In this document: one piece after another, positions 1 to 11,636 of the stretch
Layout of the letters: each line of letters starts with the position of its first letter
Position numbering within the stretch: the stretch's first letter is position 1
From: Epiperipatus broadwayi
Lineage: Eukaryota > Onychophora > Udeonychophora > Euonychophora > Peripatidae
Reading direction: 5' to 3'
DNA length: 64,000 bases
Assembly (NCBI GenBank): GCA_028023455.1
Contig: JAQFVV010000144.1
Location: 994,001 to 1,058,000, forward strand
Program-made: the position numbers and the translations under genes
Notes under the pieces: model-generated
The model's input: the letters and a program-made list of their open reading frames with translations, nothing else
What the model was told of the DNA's origin: nothing
The model's database searches: none

Positions 1-597
1 AACAGCTGTTTGGCAATTTTATTGATATTTTTCATCCTACACAAATTGATTTATTTCATAATTGTAATATATATGAAAAAAGTGAAATTGAAAAAGAAAA
101 CTTTCATCTTAAACAGTATCTACGAATCTTATTATATTTTAATATGTGGCGAGAAGTGCTGTCTAGTTCCGGTGCTTATTTTGCTAAGAAAAGATTGAAT
201 CAGTAGAGTAGATTTTTAAACTTTGATTTTAAATATTTATGAAATGATTCCTTTTTTTTTTTTGAAATCTAAAATATTTTTAAAAAAGCATTTATTCTTA
301 ACATCTCAAATTTTATAAAGGGTAAGATCTATTCTCTGTTGATCTTCTGGCTGCAATTAAAATAAACAATAATTAAAATTAGATATGAATATGATTTAAA
401 CAGGATTGTAACAAAAAACATATATATGTATTTTTTAAAATTACAGCTATTACCTAATTGTTATTATTATTTTTTATCTCTGCTATGCCCCAAACTGCAA
501 TGAACGTCTATTTTGTGTAAATTTCAATAAAATAAAATGGTATCTTTTTTTTTGTCATATGCTAATAATTCGGAAGATTAAGGTTTTGTTTTGTTAT
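1..597. other. AT-rich stretch, nothing recognised
   Basis: Very AT-rich sequence with homopolymer runs. The one short open frame near the left edge (10-198) has low-complexity composition and no recognisable motif, so I do not call it a gene. Confidence 0.5.
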
Positions 598-850
598 CTC
601 TTAATATAAATCGAGCACTGCTTATATATGTGTGGGTGATGATGACCTGGACCAACTGATGAGTGGCTGGTTCAGCATGAAATATGTATATTGGAGATTA
701 TTTATCTTTTTCGTAGGTATGTGGTCATGTGTATCGGTTATATAAGATGGAATGGATGACTGAAGGGAGTTTGAAAGTCTGACTTCAAACCCCTCTAATT
801 ATATCTAGTTTAAGTATATACTATAACTTGTATTTAAATATTACTATGTA
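598..850 (+). repeat. Single copy of the ~470-bp interspersed/tandem repeat family
   Basis: This copy carries the family's signature segments in order: a block ending in ATATAAATCGAGCACTG, GGACCAACTGATGAGT, a GTGGTCATGT block, a GATGACTGAAGGGAG block, and a segment resembling a pol III B box (ACTTCAAACCCC). It ends near ACTTGTATTTAAA. The same order occurs in the arrays at 1.75-3.17 kb and in the copy at 14.3 kb. No coding potential is apparent. It may be a tRNA-derived SINE, but only the B-box-like segment supports that. Confidence 0.7.
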
Positions 851-1744
851 AATTTTGTAATAAAAACAGAAGTTGTTTTTGTAAAAATTTATAAATAATC
901 AAATGATTTGATATTCGTGAGATCAGGAAACATTTGAACACCGGAAGTAACAACATGGAAGTGCGATTCATGGTTATTTTGTTCTCTGATCTGTCTTTAT
1001 GCTATTGCACTCAATTAACACGGCTTATGAAAAATTTAATATTTCTTAATCAACTAATAAATGTTAAAGTGACGGTAAGGATGTCATGTATATTAGATAA
1101 TATAAAATTGTAGTGTTTGGAATTTTTTTGAATGATGGTTTTGTTAAATTCGTTAATTTATTAATATCAAAATATTTTTTACAATTTACTATTTGCCTGA
1201 AAATGAAATGGGCTTATTTTTAATTTAGAAGAAACAAAAAAATATTTAATTAATAAATTATTTTCATTTTCTATTTTCATTTTTATTTTAAAATAAATAT
1301 TAAATGTTTTGATTTCTAGAATACCGTTTCTTTCATATTCATTAATAAGATAATACATTTTAAAAAAGCAGATCTATCAGATATAGAAATGCATAATTTA
1401 TGTATTATAATATTTATTTATTTTTTGTGTTGCAATTTTAAATTCCCTTCTGTGATTTAACTGCTTGTCAAATAAAATAAATAATTTCGATTACCGTATA
1501 TCTAAATAAATATTGTTGTGAATGTATCAATACATAAAACATATATGTGTTAAATGTATTAATATATTGTATTATATATACGCCCAAGAATGAGTTGTAC
1601 AAAAAGTAAATAAATAGAGCATTGTCATTTCATTATATTAATATTTATTTATGATGTTAAACAAGTGTCTTTTTTACAACTAAAAAAAAAAAGTATTTTT
1701 AGCTAATTATTCATAAGAGTATTTATTAATGATGAATATTCCAT
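851..1744. other. AT-rich stretch, nothing recognised
   Basis: I see no gene, structured RNA or repeat family here apart from A and T runs. Confidence 0.4.
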
Positions 1745-2452
1745 CATATTTTAATTACATCTTTGGTTGTAATAATTTAAATACAAGTATATTTTACAAA
1801 CCTGGAGTTTAGATGTAATATAGGGGATTTGAACACAGACTTTCAAGTTCCCTTCAACCATCCACTCTATCTCACACATGACCACACACATCTGAAAAAG
1901 ATAAATGATCTCCAATATAATATTTTGTTCTGATCTAGCACTCATCAATTGGTCCAGATTATCATCTCCACACACACATATTTAATCAGTGCTCAGTTTA
2001 TATTAAGATAGCAAATTTTTATACTTCGATGGACAAGCTTCAATCTACTCCATCCTCCAACTCTTCAGCCATCCATCCCATTGAAAATCTTATTATGGAA
2101 TGCCCAAATCCCTTGTTAATGCCAATTTTATTTTCATACCCATGTTGACCTTAAGTCATTCTGATCCCTCAAGTATATGACCTTGTCCATTTAAATACAC
2201 AGAAGAGGAATGGATAGGATAAGGCTGAATTAGAAATACTTTGAATACAAGTATATTTTACATAACTGGAGTCTAGATGTAATATAGGGGATTTGAACAC
2301 AAAATTTCCAAGTTCCATTCAACCATTCACTCTATCTCATACAACCGATACCCATGATACACACATGTAAAAAAGATAAATGATCTCCAATATTTATATT
2401 TCATGCTGTACTAGCACTCATTAGTTGGTCCAGACCATCATCTCCCACATTA
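1745..2452 (-). repeat. Minus-orientation tandem array of the ~470-bp repeat
   Basis: Read on the minus strand this holds two SINE-like blocks (about 2452-2240 and 2010-1755). They are joined by a linker that includes AGATTTTCAATGGGATGGAT and a GATTGAAGCTTGTCCAT segment. The same blocks and linker recur in plus orientation immediately to the right, so 1745-3175 forms a large inverted repeat. The 74-residue open frame at 1751-1975 is a by-product of the repeat. Confidence 0.8.
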
Positions 2453-3175
2453 TCAGATTTTCAATGGTATGGATGGCTGAAGAATTGGAGGATAGAGTAG
2501 ATTGAAGCCTGTCCATTAAAGTGTAAAGATTTGCTATCTTAATATAAACTGAGTACATATTATATGTGTGTTGAAGATGATAATCTGGATCAACTGATGA
2601 GTGCTAATTCAGCACAAAATATTTATATTGGGGATCATTTAACTTTTCACACAGTGTGAGGTCATGTATATTGGTTGTATGACATAAAGTGGATAGCTGA
2701 AAGGAGCTTGAAAGTCTTTTTTCAAATCCCCTACATTACATCTAGACTCCAAGTATGTAAAATATACTTGTACTTAAAGTATTACAAATTCAGCCCTTAT
2801 CCTGCACATTCCTCTTCTGTGTATTTAAATGGACAAGGTCTTATACATAAAGGGTCAGAGTGACTTAAAGTCAGCATGGGCATGACAATAATATTGGGAT
2901 TAACAAGGGATTTTGGCATTCCATAATCAGATTTTCAATGATATGGATGGCTGAAGAGTTGTAGGGTGGAATAGATTGAAGTTTGTCCATTAAAGTGTGA
3001 AGATTTGCTATTTTAATATAAACCAATCACTGATTATATATGTGTTCAGTATGTAGTATGTATATGGAGATCATTTATCTTTTTCACATGTGTGTGGTCA
3101 TTGTATGAGATAAAGTTGATGACTGAAGGGAGCTTGAAAGTCTGTGCTCCAATCCCCAATATTATATTTTTGGTT
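2453..3175 (+). repeat. Plus-orientation tandem array of the ~470-bp repeat
   Basis: The marker AGATTTTCAATG occurs near 2457 and again near 2931, giving a period of about 473 bases. Each unit contains the linker (CCATTAAAGTGT, then GATTTGCTAT), the SINE-like block with GATGAGTGC, and the tail ACTTGTACTTAAAG. The second unit is shortened inside its SINE-like block. The junction with the oppositely oriented array is near 2452. The open frame at 2675-2863 is part of the repeat and is not considered a gene. Confidence 0.8.
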
Positions 3176-3943
3176 GATAATAGCATCTCAACATCCATCT
3201 AATCAATCAAGTTTAATATGGAGTGCCTACCCATACTTAGATACACATTTTCTATACCAATAACTACATATTTATTGAATTGGACATTGCAATCTATCTA
3301 TAAAAAATAATATGCATCATTAAATAATATTTTGAATCTTACTATATAACTAAAAAAATGAGCATTATAGTATAAATATTTAAGTGAAGTAAAAGGGAAA
3401 TATTAGAGAAATGAGGTTGTAAAATAAATTGATTTTGTTGAATCTATCTTTGAAGGAAAATTTGCATTTACATGTCTACATTAATTAGTGATCATTAAAT
3501 TCTTTCACTATTAACAATATTCTATATAAAAGGGGCACCAAACAAATCTTGGATATATATATATTAATTCGTCTTTAAATGTAGCAAAAACTTCACCAGG
3601 AAAGCAAGTTATTTTGGCAAGAGTTTTACTTTTTAGGGATGAACACATCACTCAGACTCCAAATCTTAAATCTTAAAAAGTCATAGAGATATTAGAACTG
3701 AAATAAAGCTGATAAGTTTTAAAATGTACTATTAGAGATGAATAGAAAGAAAATATTGTAGATCTAATTGTAACAAGTTGTATGGATTGTATAATGAAAA
3801 ATGAAGCAATGAAAGAACTTATTGTTTTGCTGAAAAAACAGGGGTAATAAAGTTGCATATGCTTTGCAGACAAGAGCAAATGAATTTTATAAGTTTATAT
3901 TTAAAGGATCTACTGATTGTACAAGTGTATATGCCAACTAATA
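3176..3943. other. AT-rich stretch, nothing recognised
   Basis: No gene or repeat family is recognised. A minus-strand frame of 68 residues (3673-3879) has no motif that I recognise. Confidence 0.4.
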
Positions 3944-4103
3944 GACATAACAAAGACAAAATAAGATTATTTATGAGGAAATTGAAAAAAAAAACCTATT
4001 AAGGATGAATACAAAAGCAGTTGGACATAACAAAGAGGAAGTAAGATTATTTATAAGGAAATTTAAAAAAAAACCCATTAAGAATGAATACAAAAGCAGT
4101 TGT
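3944..4103 (+). repeat. Two-copy direct tandem repeat, period 80
   Basis: The word GACATAACAAAGA starts at 3944 and at 4024. Both copies continue through AAGATTATTTAT, an A-run and GAATACAAAAGCAGTTG. A few substitutions separate the copies. It looks like a local duplication; no function is apparent. Confidence 0.85.
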
Positions 4104-4970
4104 AGTGTATAATGGTAATGAAGTTTGGAATGTTATAATAAGTTGGGAAGGGGATACAATTGTTGTGTATTAGAGTTAAGTAGCAAAAGAAGTGAAAATG
4201 TGATACATTTTTGACATGTATCATTCTATATTTTCAATGTTTTTTTGTTATATACCTCAGTAGGAAGTAGTTATTTTCTCTTTTCAATTATATATGATTT
4301 TAAATATGAGTGCTTGAGGTGCAAATTAACAAAAGCTTGAAAATGAATTAATGGGAAGCAAGGTATACAAACTGCATCAAGTGGGATTCTTTTAATCTGC
4401 TATGCATGCTTTCAATATCTTATAACGATATCATAATCATAGCAATACACCAATATAGTGTAGGTAATTGGAGTTCATATATATCACTTGCAATAATTCA
4501 TTTTCAACCTTTTCTTAATTCACACCTCCAAGTGTTTATATTTACATTACAAGTGCATAAAAAAAATTAAAAACTCCGATTAGAATTATGTATGATTTTG
4601 TCAGTTATAATGGTTTCACAAATCTCAAGAATTTATGTATGGAATGATCCAAATGCTTAAAAAAACATTTCAGTTTTTATTAATTTAGAATAGAGTTAGC
4701 AAAAACACGAACAATGCAAGTGCATATCTTGGAACAGACATTAATTTTATGGTATTGCTATGGCAGAAGTTTATTTTTAAAGAATATAACAAATGTTATA
4801 TCATAAAAGAATTGGACTAATAATAAATTTGTGGTAAACCAATAACATATCACATTCCAATTTACATATTGCTTATTAGCAGTATACATTTTTCTTTTAC
4901 CATCTCTATGCAATTTATTGTAAACTGTAGAAACTAATAGATGTGAGATGATATTGCTTAATCAATTCCT
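4104..4970. other. AT-rich stretch, nothing recognised
   Basis: No coding frame of note and no recognised element. Confidence 0.4.
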
Positions 4971-5430
4971 TAACATTATTCCCAGACTAGTTTCAAGCTT
5001 ATGGCTTTCATCAGTGAGAAGCTTTGAATTTTGAAACCATGTACCTGAATCTTTAGGATCTAATGTATCTTTCCTTTATTACCTACCATTTAGATATCTG
5101 ATACATCAAGTTAATAAATGATTGTAATCTTATCCAATTTATTTGTATAATTATATAAATATGAAATTAGTTCAATTTGTAAATATTATATTTTCATTAG
5201 TTTTTTAATAACTATAGATGTCTTTATATTGTTGCTAGGATTTAATATAAACCAATAAAGTATTACATGATTCCAGCTTAAGTATTGATGTTTTAACAAG
5301 ACCCCCCCCCTACATTCTGTGATGTTCTGTCCAATATTATTAGACTAGTTTTAAACTTGTGGATTTCTTCATTGAGGATGTTTTGATTTTGGAACAGTGC
5401 ACTTGAACCTTTAGGATCTAAAGCTTATAG
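4971..5430 (+). repeat. Two fragments of the palindromic foldback family
   Basis: Near 4977-5065 and again near 5325-5420 the sequence repeats the foldback arm signature: AGACTAGTTT, then a GCTTATGGC or ACTTGTGG segment, a CAGTGAG or CATTGAGGA segment, and CTTTAGGATCTAA. Both are in the same orientation, which differs from the hairpin layout of the full copy at 11.6-12.3 kb. They are probably eroded halves of two insertions or a local duplication. A run of nine C residues lies between them near 5302. Confidence 0.65.
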
Positions 5431-5883
5431 TAAATGGCACAGATGTGCTCAAAGAAAAATAAATTTGTTGGATTAAAAATAATATGAAGATATGTTCTAA
5501 TTTATTTATTTAGAGTATGGGGTTTGTTTGTTTTTTAGAATATTAACAATTATGAAAAAGGAATCCTAAAACTTCACATAGGAAATAGATTTACTAGCAG
5601 TTTTATTAAGTCCTTTTATTCTGTCATTATATGTATTTGTCTACAATTATATGTCAAAAGTTGTTTTATTCTACTCCTGAAGCAGATAAGTACTGTAACA
5701 ATGTTTGAGCCTAAATCTTTGATGAAATTCCAGTAACATCTACAAATATCTTGGTTTTAAACTAAATCTGGAAAAAGAAATTTGTTTAGGGCTCTCATAG
5801 GAAGTCCATTTTTTGTGCTATAATTTTTTTGCTTCATTTGAAGGATTGAGTGTTTAAAAAAGTGGATATTGATTTGAAACATG
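5431..5883. other. AT-rich stretch, nothing recognised
   Basis: No supported feature. Confidence 0.4.
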
Positions 5884-6559
5884 CTTTAGCTCAGTGGTGC
5901 ACAATCTTTTTACATTTGTGACTCACATACTTGGATTGAAATTTTATGTGACTCATTATATGTTGTTACCATAATATTATAATTATATAATGATAGTAAT
6001 AGTAAAAGTTGTTTTACCACATACAAATATATACTGATATCTTCTTTCTTGATACTATCTTTATCATTTTGAGAATGTTCCATTTTTATTACCCATTTAA
6101 CTATTATGAATTTTTAATTTCTATCATTTACATAAAAATGAGAATCAGGATTTAAAAAATATTTAATTGTAAACCTTGTGATAAAAAATAAATATAATAA
6201 ATATATAATAATACTTCGTTCTTAGTACATTCAAAAAATAGAACCATGTATTAATGTTAGGAGGATACTGGCATGAAGAACAAAACTCTGAGAGTGAACA
6301 AGAGAAATAAATGCACTATAAGCTACGTGCAATTGTGATATACTACTTATACAAAGCAGATTGGAATATAAAGAAGAAAGTGTTTAAGCACAAAAATAAT
6401 CAGACACACAATGATGATTTGAGCAGTTTTCATGAATTTTTAAATAGTATTTAGATTTTTGTGTTTACGGTTAAAAATTTATTATCTAACCTGAGAACTT
6501 CTCAAAATTTTTATGACTCCTAATAGTCTTTCTGTGACTCCTTGATGAAAGCCTTAGAT
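5884..6559. mobile_element. hAT-like non-autonomous DNA transposon
   Basis: The left end, CAGTGGTGCACAATCTTTTT at 5892, matches the CAGTGG(T/G)N-rich terminus typical of hAT elements and is followed by a GTGACTCACAT segment. The right end carries TGTGACTCCTTGATGAAAG, a decayed inverse of the same kind of terminus. Flanks CTTTAGCT (5884-5891) and CCTTAGAT (6552-6559) agree at 6 of 8 positions, as expected for an old 8-bp hAT target duplication. The body of about 660 bp is AT-rich and shows no transposase frame, so the copy would depend on another element's transposase. Element and flanks are inferred from termini only. Confidence 0.6.
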
Positions 6560-8779
6560 AGTAAAACTATATCTTGAATTAGTAATAAGTTTGATCTAGT
6601 TTTGCTTGTCTTTTAATATTGGGTGGAGGAATATATGAAAAAATGTTATATTACTGAAATAAGGCAGACTAGAGCACATGGTAATATTTAACTGAATAAT
6701 AAAGGATAAGCATGAGCAGTGTTTTAAAAATGCTACCTTAGTACTTGCATCACAACACCAGGTAGAGCCATTCAATTTTCTAAGAATTTTATTTCTAGAA
6801 ATTATTTTAGATTTAACCTTTAAGATAAGTAATATGAGGTAGAATGGTCTTTTTGTTGTAGAAGGATGTTTATAGTGTATGAGCTGTATTCCTATTGTTG
6901 AAATGAAAAGTTGAGCATGCTATGCCATCTTTGTGGGATTAGGAAAAAAGATTTCCAAATATTTTTACAAAGAGATTTTATTTCTGGAGGGATCTCTCTT
7001 GATATTGTCAAATCAATGTCACCATAAATGAATATATTAAATAAAGTAGGAGAGAAAATTCATTCCTATATGAAATGATTATAAAAAAATTTTTGTATGT
7101 GCTTATGATTATTATTTAGAGTCATTTTGAATTTTTCTTTTGGAGAGCATTTTAGAAGTAAATTAAGATTCTGAATGTTTTTAATAAAATGAATCTGTCA
7201 ATGAAGAAAACAATATATCAATACCATTTATCTTTAACAATATGGACTTAAACCAGAATACAGCTGCACTGAAGAAACTGTAATAATTCATCATATTCAA
7301 AAGATTCTAGCAAAATAAATTACTATCTTTTTAATCTAATCTCAACTTATATACTGTCTGAAAAAATAGTATCTTTTAACCCCATTATAATTTTGTTTTT
7401 AAACCAAATTTTTAGAATAGTTTTATGTAAATAATGTTGCAGAATGATTTTGTAAACCACACTTTATTTGGAAGTGTTCTACATGTTCCTGAGTTTTTTC
7501 TACTTTGACATAATCAAACATAAATTCATATCCCACATTATCCATTAGTTTTTATTAGATTGAGATTAGATTAGCATGTAGTAGTGCTGCTTTAATAATG
7601 ATTTTTTTTTTCTAGTATGACTAATCTTTGATTTAGAAACCTGTTTTAAAGATTGGCAATTTCATTAGCAGTGACAATAGCAGTTCTTTTGGAGGATATT
7701 TTATACTTACCATGATTAAGTAAAGTAACCAGCCATTTCAGTTAAACTTCACAATGTTTTTTTAGCATAGTTTATTAGCATTTTCTGTAAGTTTGGTAGA
7801 CATGTATTGACTATAAAGAGGACTGCTGATTTTATTTCAATTTGATGGATATTGTTCTTTGATGGCTATAGTGATGAAATATTAAAACTAGATTTTAAAA
7901 ATATTGTTTTTTTGTTTAGTTGTGTTTTATTTTTTTTCTCTATCGGGATCGATTGTGGGCTTAGTAGTTCAAATGTAGTGATGAATCATTTCTTGCAGAA
8001 ACAAGACATTTTTACGTCCAATTTTTCTGAATGGAATCCTTAAACTATCCATTCTAAAATTTGAGAATCTACTTTATGCTCTCATGCATATCTTCATTTC
8101 AGTGAAAATTAAAAATTTCTATAAATATAAAATATGAACAAAGATCAGGAATAGCAGAGTATAACTAGTTTTTTTTATAAGTTAGGCTGGTATATCATTA
8201 GAATTTTCTTCAATAAGTTTGTTTTGCAAGATAATGTGAAAGAAAGATACCAAATTATATTTAGTATGCATTCTGTCAAGAACTGATACAAAGCCAAATA
8301 TTTTAAAAATTCTATTCTTAGAAGTCATGTATTTTAATGAAATGCCCTATATCTATGTAGTATTGTATAATTAATATGAATAAGATTTCTCTTTCTTGAT
8401 TTTAGTATACTTGTTAAACAGAAATAATTTTATTGTGTTTACTAGTTGAAAAGAATATTTCTGTATAAAGATAATGTTTTCCATGCAATTATTTTTTCAT
8501 TTAGAGAATTTAGAATCTTTGTTTATGGCAAAGATATTTTTTTTAATACTATCAGAGTTCATGTTAATAATGTTGATATGTGATTTCATAATTTATTCTT
8601 GTAATAAGAAGTTTATCAAAAGATGAAATTCAATTTTCAAGTGAAGTCATTAGTTTTGCAATAATGCATACTACTAATGGCAGAATGAATCTTCGTAATG
8701 CCGTCAGACATCCACACTATAACTACTAATATAAATTCCTAAGAAATGTAATATTTAAAGAAAATGAAGGTAGAAAAAT
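6560..8779. other. AT-rich stretch, no gene recognised
   Basis: About 2.2 kb without a supportable gene. A plus-strand frame at 7852-8043 has no recognised motif. Old repeats may be hidden here, but none could be named by reading. Confidence 0.35.
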
Positions 8780-9660
8780 ATAAATACAGAAATAGATGGA
8801 AGTATACATTAAAAAATTAACAGCGAATTAAAACATATTAACAGACAGATTTTAAAAAAATATGTTTGGCAAAGGAATATATGGAAATTAAAAAAATTAC
8901 AAAGTATCAATAGTTTATAATTCAATAAAACACTATGTATGGGGGAAACAGGATTAAAGGAATAAACATAACATTTAAGTAAAAGAATGGGAAGCATTAG
9001 CAAAAAGAATATATATATATATTGGAAAGATGGTATAACTTCATACGTGATTTGTTTAATAGAAATAATGAACCTGTTATTTATAATAATAGAAAAAAAA
9101 AGAGATAGATAGGAACATAATAAAATATAGATAAAAATACAATAGTTTATGAAGTAATGGAGAATGAAATTATACAAACTGAAATGAAGATTGCAAAATT
9201 GAGAAAAGCAATGAAATTTCAGTTGAATTAATTAAAATTATTGTGGGGTGGAGGGAGTTGAGAAAATAAAACAAGAATAGCTTTCTATTCACCATCTATA
9301 GTAAGCTTGAATAATCAATGTAGTTGTGAAAAAGTTGTAAATATATTTGTATAATGAATGCTTTTAGTAATATAGTATCTGCCTATGAGATTAAACTTAT
9401 TGTTCTAAAATTTTTGTCATCCTGCTTTAAGATTAAATAAAATTTGTCTACCACTAGTGTGATGCATAAATTGAAATTCATCAAGCAATTCTTTTTCTCT
9501 CATATTGTTATCTCATACTGGAATAAATAAGTCATAGATTAATATCTGAAGATCAGTTTAGATTTAGAAAGGGTAAAAATGTTAGAGATATAGTTGAAGT
9601 GGTGAGAACTGTTGCTAGGTGATAAATAGAAAGAGAAAAGGAATTTAGTATTTATTAACA

Positions 9661-10078
9661 TAATTTGATTTAAAACAGGCAAAACTCACTATATGTATTG
9701 CCACACAAAGCAAACTAGAGTAATCATTGGATGCCAGAAGGCTTGTGCATAAAATCCCCATCTAGTGCCTACTCATCCAATATTCTCAGACTAGTTTCTG
9801 GCTTGTGGCCTTTGTCAGTGAGAGCATTGGATCTGAGAGCACTGCACCTAGATCTAGGCTCCCCACTGACGAAGGCCACAAGACAGAAACTAGTCTGGGA
9901 TATTGGATGAGTAGGCACTAGATGGGGATTTATGCACAAGCCTTCTGGCATCCATTGATTACTCTAGCTTGCTGTGTGTGGCAATACATATAGTGAGTTT
10001 TGCCTGTTTTAACAACAGTTATACACAAGCATAAGAAGTGGTGGTCATGTGATGTTTATTGGCTTATAATTTGATTTA
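9661..10078. mobile_element. Foldback (palindromic) element with 12-bp target duplication
   Basis: The arms at about 9673-9815 and 9868-10010 are near-perfect inverse complements, beginning AAACAGGCAAAACTC and ending GAGTTTTGCCTGTTT. The centre near 9850 contains the small palindrome CCTAGATCTAGG. The right end continues past the palindrome (TTATACACAAGCATAAG...) to 10066, a tail also found at the 19.7-kb copy. TAATTTGATTTA at 9661-9672 is repeated exactly at 10067-10078. Removing the element and one copy rejoins the LINE reading. It encodes nothing and is presumably mobilised by another element; the mobilising machinery is unknown. Compared with the 11.6-kb copy the core is internally deleted. 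Confidence 0.85.
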
Positions 10079-10766
10079 CATATATGACTATTATTGGAAG
10101 ATGAAAGTTGTTTTTTATTTTTAACAGAAAAATAAATATAAGGAAGGAGTATAAAACAGAGTTGTTAATTATTTGCTCCTTTCTTAAATATTTTTTGGAA
10201 TTATTAAATGAATATTATTTTGAGAAAATGTTAGCATTTTGGTAGAAAACTCAATGTGTTTTACTGATGATATGATTCTATTTGCATTATTCTGAGAAAG
10301 TAGGACTTAGGAAATTTAAAAAAAGTTAGGAATGAAAATAATTACATTTAAGTTTAAAGTAGTGAACCAGGATATAGGTGACAAAAGATTAAGAAATACA
10401 GTAAAATACAGAGCAGGTTAGTGCATTTAAATATTTAATTACTATAATTAATTATATGAGAATAGAGATAGTAATAAAGATATTAGAGATAAATTATCAT
10501 GATTAAATGGAATTTTAATGAGGGTAGAAGATTATTTTGTGGTTCATTGAAGCTAGATTTAAGAAAACAGTTTGTTAAATGTTTTTTTTTTTTTTAGGTC
10601 GACAAGCTGAACAATTAGAAAAAAAAAGAGCGAATGATTTTAATATGTGGATTTGGAGAAAGATAAATAAAATATATTGGCTAGATTAAGTTAGCAATGT
10701 TAAAGTGTTTAGAATTAATGAAAGGAGATTATCTGTTAACAAAATAAATTTGGCATATACTTAGAC

Positions 10767-11090
10767 GTAGTAGAATTGTGAAGAATATAGAAGAAAAAGG
10801 AGAGGAAAAAAAAATCTAAAATTGTAGAATAGTTAAAAGTGTGTTTGAAAATAAACCAAATGATAAAAAGTTTTTAAATTGATTTGTGAAATCTGCTATT
10901 TTTCCAGTTGATTAAGCATAAAAGAAGTAGTAGAATTGTGAAGAATAAGTAGGGGGATGGGGAGATAATTTGGATCTAAAATTGCAGAATAGTTACATGT
11001 TTTTGTAAAATAATGCAAGTGAGAAACGATGTTTTTAAATTGGTGTGTGAAATCTGCTTTTTGGCATTCCATTAAAAACGTGAAGCATTT
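10767..11090 (+). repeat. Two-copy tandem duplication, period ~161, at the LINE 3' end
   Basis: GTAGTAGAATTGTGAAGAAT starts at 10767 and again at 10928. Both copies continue through ATCTAAAATTG, AGAATAGTTA, a TTTTTAAATTG segment and GTGAAATCTGCT. The second copy differs by substitutions and small indels. It duplicates the extreme C-terminal/3' part of the LINE remnant. Confidence 0.75.
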
Positions 11091-11130
11091 GATAGATTGT
11101 GATGCAGATTATATATAAGAAGTAATCATA

Positions 11131-11636
11131 TTGTAGGATTAAAAACTTGTGCACATTCTGAGATGATGATATGAATGGATCACTTTTGATCAAATATTTT
11201 AAATATAATTAGATTTTATGCCATCTCTTAGAGCTATCTAGAATTTAAGAAGCAATGCTGTTTCTAAAAAAAATAAATTTTGCTATGGCCACTTTTTTGT
11301 CAAATCTGGATCTGCTCCATGTAATGGTTTCAGTGCACCCAGAATATATTCTAATCTATTTATCATAGAAGTACCTTCTAAGTTTTATTTTCATAACTTC
11401 AATATACTATTTGATGTCAATATTACTGCCAATTAGTATCTACTATAAAAAAAAAAACCAAGAGCATATTGCTTAAATCACATAACATTTGAACATTGGA
11501 AATGACAGACTGAGCTTTGATCATTTTTGAATTCATCACTCTAACTCTATGTTAAGCCACACAGAACATATATTCATTTTAATTAGTGCTCATGACTTAT
11601 GTTTTGTAAACTCTTTGTTTGTTATTATGCCACTAA
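11131..11636. other. AT-rich stretch, nothing recognised
   Basis: No supported feature; a short A-run lies near 11447. Confidence 0.4.

Larger units (their letters stand above)
8780..11130 (+). pseudogene. Decayed RTE-like LINE reverse transcriptase, interrupted by a foldback element
   Basis: Conceptual plus-strand translation, with many stops and frameshifts, gives successive blocks of a non-LTR reverse transcriptase. These are FIRDLFNRNNEPV near 9025-9085, a NEIIQTEMKIAKLRKA-type block near 9160-9220, ISEDQFRFRKGK near 9541-9580 (the QFGFRKG motif of RT) and the catalytic-loop relic CFTDDMILF near 10257. A C-terminal block near 10620-10720 contains FNMWIWRKI and VSNVKVFRINERRL. The order matches this LINE class. 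The reading resumes after the foldback insertion at 9673-10066 with a block resembling the usual YW-Q...GVRQGC...LLF region. No endonuclease domain was recognised upstream. The copy cannot encode a working protein. The minus-strand frame 8809-9177 is an antisense by-product. Confidence 0.8.

Noticed and set aside
6560-8779. Possible antisense retroelement text near 6.9-8.0 kb
   Set aside because: Scattered words looked suggestive, but no ordered set of motifs could be assembled on either strand.
8809-9177. Minus-strand frame of 122 residues with hydrophobic composition
   Set aside because: Antisense of the LINE reverse transcriptase remnant, whose plus-strand text matches RT motifs.
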